A stretch of 10,642 nt of DNA, taken from positions 63,358-73,999 of the forward strand of contig NZ_MOMC01000014.1 in NCBI RefSeq assembly GCF_001983105.1, written 5' to 3'. Position 1 is the first letter of the stretch, and the number at the start of each line of letters is the position of its first letter. The DNA comes from Pseudofrankia asymbiotica. Its GTDB lineage: Bacteria > Actinomycetota > Actinomycetes > Frankiales > Frankiaceae. The notes under the pieces are model-generated. The model saw nothing but the letters and a program-made list of their open reading frames with translations. It did not search any database and was not told the DNA's origin. Position numbers and translations under genes: made by a program. Below, piece after piece: positions 5,199 to 10,642 of this stretch.

Positions 5199-6806
5199 TC
5201 AGGCCGGCAGGACGCCGGCGGCGCCGGCGAGCAGCGCGTGGCCGGCGGCGGGGTCGCCGCTGACGGCGGTCGCGGCCGTGGCGGTCTCCGCCGGGGTGCG
5301 CCGGCCGGCCGCGAGCAGGCAGAACTCGACGACACCGAGCCGAATCTCGGCGACGGGCGGCGGGTGGTCGGCGGCCGGGTCCGGCGCCGGCAGCGGCGGA
5401 CGGCCCGGGCCGACGAGCCAGCGGCCGGCGACCACCCGGTCGCCGGCCACATCGCTCATGCCGCTCATGCCGCCCGCGCCGCCCGCGCCATCGTCGCCGC
5501 CGGCAGGTCCGACGCCGGGGCCGCGTTCGCCCAGGTCGCCGGTGATCAGTGCCAGCGCCAGCGGGCCGTCACCGAGGCCGGCATCGAGGCTCGTCCGCCA
5601 GCGCACCCGGCGCAGCGCGAGCGCGGTCACGGCGCTCAGCTCGTTCACGTCCAGCGCCGGGAGCCGGACGCCGGCGGCCGCCGCGAGCGCGGCCCCGTCC
5701 AGCCAGGTGCCGAGCATGCGGGAGGTCAGGTGGTCCTCGACCGGCGCCGTCCAGCCAAGCGCGTCGACCATGATGCGCGCCGACTCCGGCTCCCGCCCGG
5801 CCAGCCAGGCGCACAGGCCGCGCGCGCCCTCGTGCCAGGTCCGCCAGAGGAGCACCGGCGGCCAGAACACCGGGGGCCAGAACACCGCCGGCCAGTAGGA
5901 GGTCGACCGGCCCGGCCCCGGCCGGGCCGGCGAGCCGTCCGCACGCGGCGCGGGGGCCGCGCCGTCCGCGTCACCCGTCCCGGCTTCGCCGTCGGGGACC
6001 GTTTCCCCACCGGGGACCGTTCGGCCGTCGGGAACCGTCGCGGCGCCCGGGACCGTCGCGGCGCCCGGCCCGGTGGTGCCGGCGAGGCCCGCGCTCAGGA
6101 TGCCCTGCGCCCGGGCGTCAACGGCCGGGGGCGCGAGGGTGCCGGCGACCGGAATGCCGATCGCGCCGGCCAGCGCGGCGTCCAGGCCCGCGAGGCGGGC
6201 GACGACCTCGCGGGGCGTGCGGCCGTCGCTGCCCGTCGGACGGTCCCAGTCCTGGGGGGAGAGCTCGGCGAGCACCCGGTCGACAGCCGCGGTCCAGGCG
6301 GCGAACGGGGCGGCGAACGGGGGCGCGGCCGCGACGGCGGGCCGGCGGGCGAGCGCCGCGGCCAGCAGCGCCGCCCGCGGGTCCGCCTGGTCGGCGCCCG
6401 CCGGGCCGGTTGATGGCCGGGCCGGGCGGGAGCGGGGACGTCGCGACGGCTCGGACCTGCCCCGGCGCGACGGCTCGTCGGAGTCCGGTGACCGCTCGGC
6501 GGCGAGCCGGGCCGCGGCCGCGGCCAGCGCCTCGGCGAGCGCGGTGTCGCCGGCGGGGAAACGCAAAGGATGCTCCCAGACCTCGACGAGCACGGCGCGC
6601 GCGACCGCGGCGGCCTCCGCCGGCGGCTGTCCGGCCGCGGCGGCGACCGCGAGCAGCCGGTCGCCGTGACGGGTGTAGGCGTCGGCGAGCGCGGTCGGGT
6701 CGCCGACGACCAGCCGGTGGCGGGGCGAGGCATGGGCCGTGGCCGGTTCCACGCCGAGTTCCGCCGGCGGGTCGACCGGGAGCTCGGGGCGTCGGGAACC
6801 GGTCAT
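5199..6806 (-). CDS. Sigma-region-2-like / MDMPI (DinB-like) fusion protein
   Basis: This is a 535-aa protein. Residues 38-105 (DPTALADAYTRHGDRLLAV...VLVEVWEHPLRF...RLAAER) resemble ECF sigma factor region 2, but no region 4 follows. Residues 168-215 (FAAWTAAVDRVLAELSPQDWDRPTG...REVVARLAGLD) resemble the N-terminal helical bundle of mycothiol-dependent maleylpyruvate-isomerase-like proteins. Residues 322-380 (WRTWHEGARGL...SRMLGTWLDGAALAAAAG) and 485-533 (VVEFCLLAAGRRTP...) match the later parts of that family. Compared with the usual VVAHL and WxHGxDV metal motifs, this protein has VVARL (Arg204) and WLDGAAL (Asp370, Ala373), so zinc/thiol chemistry is probably lost. Long low-complexity linkers separate the parts. 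I chose ATG 6806 because everything further upstream in this frame is antisense to fdhD. The gene is divergent from fdhD. Coding is well supported; the role is unknown, perhaps regulatory. Confidence 0.78.
   Translation of the reverse strand: MTGSRRPELPVDPPAELGVEPATAHASPRHRLVVGDPTALADAYTRHGDRLLAVAAAAGQPPAEAAAVARAVLVEVWEHPLRFPAGDTALAEALAAAAARLAAERSPDSDEPSRRGRSEPSRRPRSRPARPSTGPAGADQADPRAALLAAALARRPAVAAAPPFAAPFAAWTAAVDRVLAELSPQDWDRPTGSDGRTPREVVARLAGLDAALAGAIGIPVAGTLAPPAVDARAQGILSAGLAGTTGPGAATVPGAATVPDGRTVPGGETVPDGEAGTGDADGAAPAPRADGSPARPGPGRSTSYWPAVFWPPVFWPPVLLWRTWHEGARGLCAWLAGREPESARIMVDALGWTAPVEDHLTSRMLGTWLDGAALAAAAGVRLPALDVNELSAVTALALRRVRWRTSLDAGLGDGPLALALITGDLGERGPGVGPAGGDDGAGGAGGMSGMSDVAGDRVVAGRWLVGPGRPPLPAPDPAADHPPPVAEIRLGVVEFCLLAAGRRTPAETATAATAVSGDPAAGHALLAGAAGVLPA
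5851..5895 (-). repeat. 15-bp tandem repeat x3 encoding WPxVF units
   Basis: Three consecutive 15-bp units (AGCACCGGCGGCCAG, AACACCGGGGGCCAG, AACACCGCCGGCCAG on the plus strand) encode WPAVF-WPPVF-WPPVL in the MDMPI-like protein (residues 305-319). This makes an unusual Trp/Pro/Phe-rich segment directly before the second structured part. Confidence 0.8.
5988..6068 (-). repeat. TVP(D/G)G-coding linker repeats
   Basis: The linker of the MDMPI-like protein reads as four TVP units spaced 6-7 residues apart (about residues 248-273). At DNA level 17 bases (ACCGTCGCGGCGCCCGG) at 6034-6050 recur exactly at 6052-6068 with an 18-bp period, indicating recent tandem duplication of a flexible linker. Confidence 0.7.
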
Positions 6807-6840
6807 CGCCACCGGCGCAGTGTCCCATGCAACAGTGCCT

Positions 6841-6863
6841 GGATCGCCAAACGATCGCGATCC
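6841..6863. promoter_or_regulatory. Inverted repeat in the MDMPI-like/fdhD divergent region, candidate operator
   Basis: GGATCGC (6841-6847) and GCGATCC (6857-6863) are perfect reverse complements with a 9-base spacer. The site is 35 bases upstream of the MDMPI-like start and 172 bases upstream of fdhD. Its geometry (about 16 bases between arm centres) fits a dimeric regulator better than an RNA hairpin. Confidence 0.4.
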
Positions 6864-6921
6864 GCCCGACCAGAGCAACGCGGGGCCACTTCCCCACGCC
6901 GTCAGCACGCTTTCCCAACCC

Positions 6922-6945
6922 ACCGCGGCGTGGAACCGCCGCGGT
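6922..6945 (+). promoter_or_regulatory. Strong hairpin 1 in fdhD leader
   Basis: ACCGCGGCG and CGCCGCGGT pair over 9 bp around the 6-base loop TGGAAC, about 90 bases before the fdhD ATG. With the next hairpin it could form an attenuator or structured leader, or mark a terminator in the divergent spacer. Confidence 0.4.
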
Positions 6946-6959
6946 CGCCATCGTCCTGC

Positions 6960-6979
6960 CGCCCGGCCACCGCCGGGCG
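6960..6979 (+). promoter_or_regulatory. Strong hairpin 2 in fdhD leader
   Basis: CGCCCGGC and GCCGGGCG pair over 8 bp around a CACC loop, 55 bases before the fdhD start and 14 bases after the first hairpin. It is all G-C pairs. No T-tract or anti-terminator partner was recognised. Confidence 0.4.
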
Positions 6980-7034
6980 AGGGCCGGCGTACCCATGGGC
7001 TGACGTGACGGGGACAGACGGGGACAGTGGAGGC

Positions 7035-8018
7035 ATGGGACGAGCGAGCACGCGGCGTCGGGTGGTGCGGGTGACGGTGGGCGGGCCGGCGACGGCCCGC
7101 GCCGACACAGTCGTCGGCGAGGAGCCGCTGGAGATCCGGGTCCACGGCCAGCCGCTCGCGGTGACCATGCGCACGCCGGGCGACGACATGGATCTCGCGG
7201 TGGGGTTCCTCGTCGGGGAAGGGCTGATCGGCGGCGGCGGCGACATCCTGTCGATGCGCTACTGCGCCGGCACCGAGCCGGCCGGAGAAGACGCGCCGCC
7301 TTCCCTCCTCGCGTCGGAGCGGGCGCCGACGGAGGCATGGAGCGGGCCTCGCGGGCGGCAGACCTACAACGTCCTCGACCTCACGCTCGACCCATCGGTC
7401 CCGCCGCCCGATCTCACGGCCGCGGCCCGGTCGTTCTACATGACGAGCTCGTGCGGGCTGTGCGGCAAGGCGAGCATCGACGCGATCCGGATGCGCGCCC
7501 GCCACCGCGTCGCTGACGACCCGCTGCGCGTCGAGGCCGCGACGCTCGCGAGCCTGCCGGGGGCGCTGCGGCGGGCGCAGCGGCTGTTCGCGACCACCGG
7601 GGGGCTGCACGCGGCGGCGCTCGCCGACGCGGCCGGGCGGATCGAGATCGTGCGCGAGGACGTCGGCCGGCACAACGCCGTCGACAAGGTCGTCGGCGCG
7701 GCGGCGAGGTCGGGCCCGCTGCCCCTGCGCGGCCGGGTGCTGCTGGTCAGCGGGCGGGCGTCGTTCGAGCTCACGCAGAAGGCGCTGCTCGCCGGGATCC
7801 CGATGCTCGCCGCCGTCTCGGCACCCTCGGCGCTGGCCGTCGACCTCGCCGCGGAGAGCGGGATGACCCTTGTCGGGTTCCTGCGCGGGGATTCGATGAA
7901 CGTCTACGCCGGCGCCCACCGGGTACTCAGCGCCGAGGCGCCGACCGGTCGGCTGGCTGAGGAAGGGCCGTCCGTAGCGGCACAAAATCCGCGAACATTC
8001 CTGGACGTAACCCGATAG
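7035..8018 (+). CDS. fdhD: FdhD, sulfurtransferase for formate dehydrogenase cofactor
   Basis: FdhD takes sulfur from a cysteine desulfurase and sulfurates the Mo-bis-MGD cofactor before insertion into formate dehydrogenase; it is cytoplasmic. The 327-aa product shows the family landmarks: EEPLEIRVHGQPLAVTMRTPGDDMDLAVGFL, SSCGLCGKASIDAI with the Cys140-X2-Cys143 sulfur-transfer pair, REDVGRHNAVDKVVG, SGRASFELTQKAL and GFLRGDSMNVYAGAHRV. It is longer than the E. coli protein (277 aa) because of about 25 extra residues (roughly 82-108) before TYNVLDLTL and a C-terminal tail. ATG 7035 has GGAGG only 1 base upstream, which is too close; GTG 7004 has no Shine-Dalgarno, so the start is uncertain by a few codons. 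No formate dehydrogenase gene is in the window. An Ntn-hydrolase gene begins 11 bases after the stop. Confidence 0.93.
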   Translation: MGRASTRRRVVRVTVGGPATARADTVVGEEPLEIRVHGQPLAVTMRTPGDDMDLAVGFLVGEGLIGGGGDILSMRYCAGTEPAGEDAPPSLLASERAPTEAWSGPRGRQTYNVLDLTLDPSVPPPDLTAAARSFYMTSSCGLCGKASIDAIRMRARHRVADDPLRVEAATLASLPGALRRAQRLFATTGGLHAAALADAAGRIEIVREDVGRHNAVDKVVGAAARSGPLPLRGRVLLVSGRASFELTQKALLAGIPMLAAVSAPSALAVDLAAESGMTLVGFLRGDSMNVYAGAHRVLSAEAPTGRLAEEGPSVAAQNPRTFLDVTR

Positions 8019-8021
8019 AGT
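8016..8021 (+). promoter_or_regulatory. Possible -10 element for a leaderless Ntn-hydrolase transcript
   Basis: TAGAGT overlaps the fdhD stop and ends 8 bases before the GTG start. A transcript from it would begin at or next to the GTG. No convincing -35 was found; GAAC (7993) with CGAT (8013) is a weak ECF-style alternative. Confidence 0.25.
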
Positions 8022-8029
8022 CCGCCTTC

Positions 8030-8584
8030 GTGACCTGCATCGTCGGGGTGGAGCAGAACGGGCGGGTCGTGATCGGCGGTGACAGCGCCGGCATCGAAGG
8101 ATGGTCCTTGACCGTCCGCGCCGACACCAAGGTGTTCCGCAACGGGTCCTACGTCATGGGATTCACCGGCTCGTTCCGGATGGGCCAGTTGTTGCGCTAC
8201 AGCCTGGTCCCGCCGGTGCCGCACACCTGGGACCTTGACCGTTTCATGGCGACCGACTTCGTCGCCGCGGTGCGTGACTGCCTGCGCGACGGCGGCTACG
8301 CGCGCAACGACTCGGGCAACGAGAGCGGCGGCTGCTTCCTGGTCGGCATCCAGGGCCGGCTCTACCGGATCGACTCGGACTTCCAGATCGGCCGCAGCGT
8401 CGACGACTACTTCGCGGTGGGCGCCGGCGAGGACTTCGCCCACGGCTCGCTGCACGGCAGCGCCGACCTGCCGCCCGACGAGCGGGTCCGCAAGGCGCTG
8501 GAGGCGGCCGTCCACCACTCCACCGACGTCCGCGGGCCGTTCCACCTGGTCTGGGACCCAGAGGAGCCCCCGAACCCGAGCTGA
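8030..8584 (+). CDS. Stand-alone proteasome/HslV-like Ntn hydrolase
   Basis: This 184-aa protein starts GTG-Thr. After removal of the initiator Met the sequence TCIVGVEQNGRVVIGGDSAGIEG... aligns by eye with the HslV start (TTIVSVRRNGHVVIAGDG). The N-terminal Thr1, Asp17 and Lys33 of the proteasome beta-type catalytic triad are all present at the same spacing. Later, FAVGAGEDFAHGSLHGSADLPPDERVRKALEAA matches the AIGSGGNYA...A helix region of HslV. It therefore looks like an active threonine peptidase or amidohydrolase of the proteasome fold. No HslU-type ATPase or second subunit is adjacent, and actinobacteria normally use PrcBA, so its partner and substrate are unknown. The Shine-Dalgarno is absent or weak. 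It lies 11 bases after fdhD and may be co-transcribed or leaderless. Confidence 0.82.
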   Translation: MTCIVGVEQNGRVVIGGDSAGIEGWSLTVRADTKVFRNGSYVMGFTGSFRMGQLLRYSLVPPVPHTWDLDRFMATDFVAAVRDCLRDGGYARNDSGNESGGCFLVGIQGRLYRIDSDFQIGRSVDDYFAVGAGEDFAHGSLHGSADLPPDERVRKALEAAVHHSTDVRGPFHLVWDPEEPPNPS

Positions 8585-8600
8585 CGGCGCGCCCGCGCCC

Positions 8601-8664
8601 GGCTGGCACGGCTGGTCCGGCTGGTCCGGCTGGTCCGCCCGCGCCCGGCTGGTCCGGCTGGCTA
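8601..8664. repeat. 9-bp tandem array GGCTGGTCC between convergent genes
   Basis: GGCTGGCAC (8601) is followed by GGCTGGTCC at 8610, 8619 and 8628. GCCCGCGCCC (8637-8646) comes next, then GGCTGGTCC (8647) and GGCTGGCTA (8656). The same GCCCGCGCCC also precedes the array at 8591-8600, giving a 46-bp higher-order duplication. The array runs exactly up to the aldo/keto reductase stop codon. Confidence 0.85.
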
Positions 8665-9672
8665 CTGGCGCCCGCCGCGGCCGAGGCGCTCGGCGGCCAG
8701 GGCGGCCCACGCGGACGGGCCGGCGATCGGGGTGAACCTGGCGGCGGCGTCGGTGAGGGCGGCGTACTGGTCGTCGGTGAGCTCGAGATCGGCGGCGGCC
8801 GCGTTCGCCTCGACCTGGGCGACGCTGGAGGCGCCGGGGATGGCGATCACGCACGGCTGGTGGATCGCCCAGGCGAGCGCGACCTGGGCGCAGGTCGCGT
8901 CGTGCGCCGCCGCCACCTCGCGCACCACGTCGAGCAGCGGGGTGAGCCGGGCCAGATTCTCGGTGAGGAACAGCGAGTTGGTCGCCCGGATGCCGCCAGA
9001 CGGGCGGTTGGTGACGTCGTAACGGCCGGACAGCAGGCCCTGCGCGAGCGGGCTGTAGGCGATGACCAGCCGGCCGGCGCGCTGGGCGTACGGGATCAGC
9101 GCGTCGTCGGCCGCGCGACGGACGAGGCTGTACTCGACCTGGTTGGACAGCACCGGCGAGCCGAGCGCCGCCTCGGCGGCCTGCCAGCGGGCGAGCGAGT
9201 AGTTCGAGACGCCGACCTCACCGACCAGCCCGACGTCGAGCAGCCGGCGCATGCCTCTCATCGTCACGGTGTCGGCGACGATCGGGTTCGGCTGGTGCAC
9301 CTGGTACAGGTCGATCGTCCGGACGCCCAGGCGCCGCGCGCTCGCGACGCCGCGCTGCTCGACGATCGCGGGCGCCGGGACGAGCGGGAGGAGCTTCGTC
9401 GCGACGAAGACGCCCTCGGTGGCCTCCTCGCCGGCCTCCCGCAGCGCCTCGCCGACGATGCGCTCGCTGCGGCCGAACGCGTAGATCTCGGCCGTGTCGA
9501 TCACGGTGATCCCGAGCTCGAGCGCCCGGCGCAGGATCAGGTGGGCCTCCCGAGCCGCGTAGTCGGTGCCGTAGCCCCATTCCCGCGACCCGAACTGCCA
9601 GGTCCCCAGCCCGATCTTCGAGAGCTTCTTGCCGCTCCTGACCGCGTCCCCGAGCCCCGTGACATAGCGCAT
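8662..9672 (-). CDS. Aldo/keto reductase
   Basis: This 336-aa NADPH-dependent oxidoreductase of the aldo/keto reductase superfamily is predicted to be a cytoplasmic (alpha/beta)8 barrel. The catalytic tetrad is complete: Asp59 and Tyr64 in IDTAEIYAFG, Lys93 in VFVATKL and His126 in DLYQVHQPN. Further family signatures are VGEVGVSNYS, SNQVEYSLVRR, AYSPLAQGLLSGRY, and the C-terminal nucleotide-binding part CVIAIPGASSVAQVEANAAA. I chose ATG 9672 because family similarity begins right there (LSKIGLGTWQFG); the frame opens back to 9831 with unrelated Arg-rich sequence. The Shine-Dalgarno is poor. It is divergent from the enoyl-CoA hydratase gene and convergent with the Ntn hydrolase. The substrate cannot be told from sequence. 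Confidence 0.92.
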   Translation of the reverse strand: MRYVTGLGDAVRSGKKLSKIGLGTWQFGSREWGYGTDYAAREAHLILRRALELGITVIDTAEIYAFGRSERIVGEALREAGEEATEGVFVATKLLPLVPAPAIVEQRGVASARRLGVRTIDLYQVHQPNPIVADTVTMRGMRRLLDVGLVGEVGVSNYSLARWQAAEAALGSPVLSNQVEYSLVRRAADDALIPYAQRAGRLVIAYSPLAQGLLSGRYDVTNRPSGGIRATNSLFLTENLARLTPLLDVVREVAAAHDATCAQVALAWAIHQPCVIAIPGASSVAQVEANAAAADLELTDDQYAALTDAAARFTPIAGPSAWAALAAERLGRGGRQ

Positions 9673-9772
9673 GCCCCAAGTCAACGCCAAGAACCGGCCG
9701 GCCGTCCCCCGACCCCCAAACCATTCCCGGCCCAATCGCCCACGCCAGCCCAGGCGCGAATCGCTCTGGCCG

Positions 9773-9834
9773 GATATGCGCACGCGCCTCGGCCGGCCGC
9801 GGTCCGCTTGTGGCCGGGACGGGGGTCGCATATC
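9773..9834. repeat. Spaced inverted repeat GATATGCG / CGCATATC
   Basis: Perfect 8-bp arms at 9773-9780 and 9827-9834 are separated by 46 bases in the divergent promoter region. Each arm is AT-rich against its surroundings. They could be paired regulator sites on looped DNA or remain coincidental. Confidence 0.35.
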
Positions 9835-9849
9835 GTCCGGGCGGTTCGG

Positions 9850-9863
9850 TGGAACGTGTTCTA
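9850..9863. promoter_or_regulatory. KstR-like operator TGGAACGTGTTCTA
   Basis: The 14-mer fits the consensus TnnAACnnGTTnnA described for KstR, the TetR-family repressor of cholesterol and lipid catabolic genes in mycobacteria and Rhodococcus, and it fits on both strands. It sits 91 bases before the GTG of an EchA19-like crotonase, a gene family that belongs to the KstR regulon in M. tuberculosis. No kstR gene is in the window. Other TetR-type acyl-CoA regulators could use a similar dyad. Confidence 0.6.
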
Positions 9864-9900
9864 GTCCGGGCTCGCGGTCCCGTCGCGGCCGCCTGGCCGG

Positions 9901-9930
9901 AGGGCCCTCGGCGACGAGCCAGGGCCCTCG
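9901..9930. promoter_or_regulatory. Twin AGGGCCCTCG repeats, candidate operator
   Basis: AGGGCCCTCG occurs at 9901-9910 and 9921-9930, exactly 20 bases apart (about two helical turns). Each begins with the perfect palindrome AGGGCCCT. They lie 24-53 bases before the crotonase start, where a repressor or a roadblock would act. Confidence 0.45.
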
Positions 9931-9953
9931 TGACGACAGTCTGGGAGGTCGGT

Positions 9954-10642
9954 GTGCCCGAGTCCGGAGCGAGACCGCTGGTGCTGGCCGAGGCCGACGG
10001 GCCGGTGCTGACGGTGACGCTGAACCGGCCCGAGAAGCGCAACGCGACGAACGCGGAGGTGCTCTGCCGCCTGTACGACGCCTGGCGGCGGCTCGACGAG
10101 GACGACACGCTACGAGTGGCGATCCTGACCGGCCGGGGCGGCACGTTCTGCGCGGGCATGGACCTGGCCGAGATCGGCCGGCTGCGCGCCGGGGTGCGGG
10201 ACAATGAGTGGATCATCCGGCTGCAGGACGACCCGGGCATCTCGCTTGCGGCCTACCTGAAGAGGTACCGGCCCACCAAGCCGATCATCCTGGCCGCCGA
10301 GGGGTACGCCCGCGCCGGCGGCACCGAGATCCTGCAGGGAACCGACATCCGCGTCGCCGGCGAGAGCGCCGTTTTCGGGGTCACGGAGGTGCGGCGCGGG
10401 CTTTTCCCGATGGCCGGGTCGGCCGTCCGGCTGCGCCGGCAGACGGGCTACGCGGTGGCGGCGGAGATGCTGCTCACCGGCGAGGACCTGCCCGCCAGGC
10501 GCGCGTACGAGCTTGGGCTCGTCAACCATGTCGTGCCGGACGGACAGGCGCTGGCGAAGGCGCGCGAGATCGCCGACCGGATCGCCCGCAACGGCCCGCT
10601 CGCGGTGAAGGCGATCCTCGCCACCCTGCGCGAGACCGAATG
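9954..10642 (+). CDS. Enoyl-CoA hydratase/isomerase (crotonase, EchA19-like), 3' end cut off
   Basis: About 229 residues are visible before the window ends. Crotonases hydrate trans-2-enoyl-CoA in beta-oxidation-type pathways. The N-terminal VTLNRPEKRNA, the oxyanion-hole segment GGTFCAGMDL, the second loop YARAGGTEILQGTDIRVAGESA with the first catalytic Glu in GGTE, and FGVTEVRRGLFPMAGSAVRL with the second Glu in VTEV are all present. From recall, the GGTEILQGTDIRVAGESA block and NHVVPDGQAL...ARNGPLAVKAIL...RETE closely resemble M. tuberculosis EchA19 (cholesterol side-chain degradation). GTG 9954 is preceded by GGGAGG at a 5-base spacing; an in-frame GTG at 9930 has no Shine-Dalgarno. The KstR-like box upstream supports a steroid or lipid catabolic role, which is inference. 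Confidence 0.92.
   Translation, partial: MPESGARPLVLAEADGPVLTVTLNRPEKRNATNAEVLCRLYDAWRRLDEDDTLRVAILTGRGGTFCAGMDLAEIGRLRAGVRDNEWIIRLQDDPGISLAAYLKRYRPTKPIILAAEGYARAGGTEILQGTDIRVAGESAVFGVTEVRRGLFPMAGSAVRLRRQTGYAVAAEMLLTGEDLPARRAYELGLVNHVVPDGQALAKAREIADRIARNGPLAVKAILATLRETE

Noticed and set aside
6922..6979. fdhD leader hairpins considered as a known riboswitch
   Set aside because: Two simple stems without a recognisable conserved aptamer core; kept only as structured-leader candidates.
6807..7985. Very long open frame extending the MDMPI-like gene backwards across fdhD on the minus strand
   Set aside because: This part is antisense to the well-conserved fdhD gene and its translation is Arg/Pro-rich noise; high-GC DNA keeps antisense frames open.
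8601..8664. GGCTGGTCC array considered as a CRISPR array
   Set aside because: The units are 9 bp and directly abutting, with no unique spacers and no cas genes; it is a simple tandem repeat.
8860..9864. Long plus-strand open frame over the aldo/keto reductase
   Set aside because: It mirrors the reductase coding strand and shows only Arg/Asp/Gly-rich noise.
9218..10240. Long minus-strand open frame spanning the divergent region and the crotonase
   Set aside because: It is antisense to the crotonase and out of frame with the reductase; no conserved motif.

Overview
The window is very GC-rich DNA (roughly 72-75% by eye) with strong G/C preference at third codon positions and frequent GTG starts. 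It also carries a mycothiol-type DinB/MDMPI protein and a Spo0M homologue. This points to a high-GC actinobacterium. The gene styles suggest Frankiaceae (Frankia/Pseudofrankia-like), but that is an inference and not a sequence match. No tRNA, rRNA, CRISPR array, transposase or integrase is visible.

Layout from left to right. (1) A minus-strand CX5R tyrosine-phosphatase-like gene runs off the left edge. (2) After a leader of about 410 bp come two plus-strand genes: a membrane sensor histidine kinase of the HisKA_3 class, and a membrane-anchored DUF4097 protein with an extracytoplasmic SSGD repeat domain. The pairing recalls LiaS/LiaG cell-envelope stress modules, but no response regulator is present. 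A long inverted repeat follows as a probable terminator. (3) A gene-poor stretch of about 310 bp holds a short ORF with a good Shine-Dalgarno and a perfect 12-bp palindrome. It precedes an unrecognised 238-aa gene that converges on spo0M. (4) On the minus strand lie spo0M and, upstream of it, a 535-aa protein. The latter joins a degenerate ECF-sigma region-2-like segment to an MDMPI/DinB-like fold whose usual metal-binding histidines appear replaced. (5) Divergent from that gene is fdhD, the sulfurtransferase for formate dehydrogenase molybdenum cofactor, behind a leader with two strong hairpins. It is followed after 11 bp by a stand-alone proteasome/HslV-like Ntn hydrolase. (6) A 9-bp tandem array separates this from a convergent aldo/keto reductase gene. 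(7) At the right edge an EchA19-like enoyl-CoA hydratase begins. It sits behind a palindrome fitting the KstR operator consensus and twin AGGGCCCT palindromes, and it is cut by the window end.

The genes do not form one pathway. The most coherent stories are an envelope-sensing pair, a fdhD/Ntn-hydrolase pair, and a KstR-type steroid or lipid catabolic promoter at the right end. The most unusual items are the orphan Ntn hydrolase, which keeps T1/D17/K33 spacing, and the sigma-like/MDMPI fusion.
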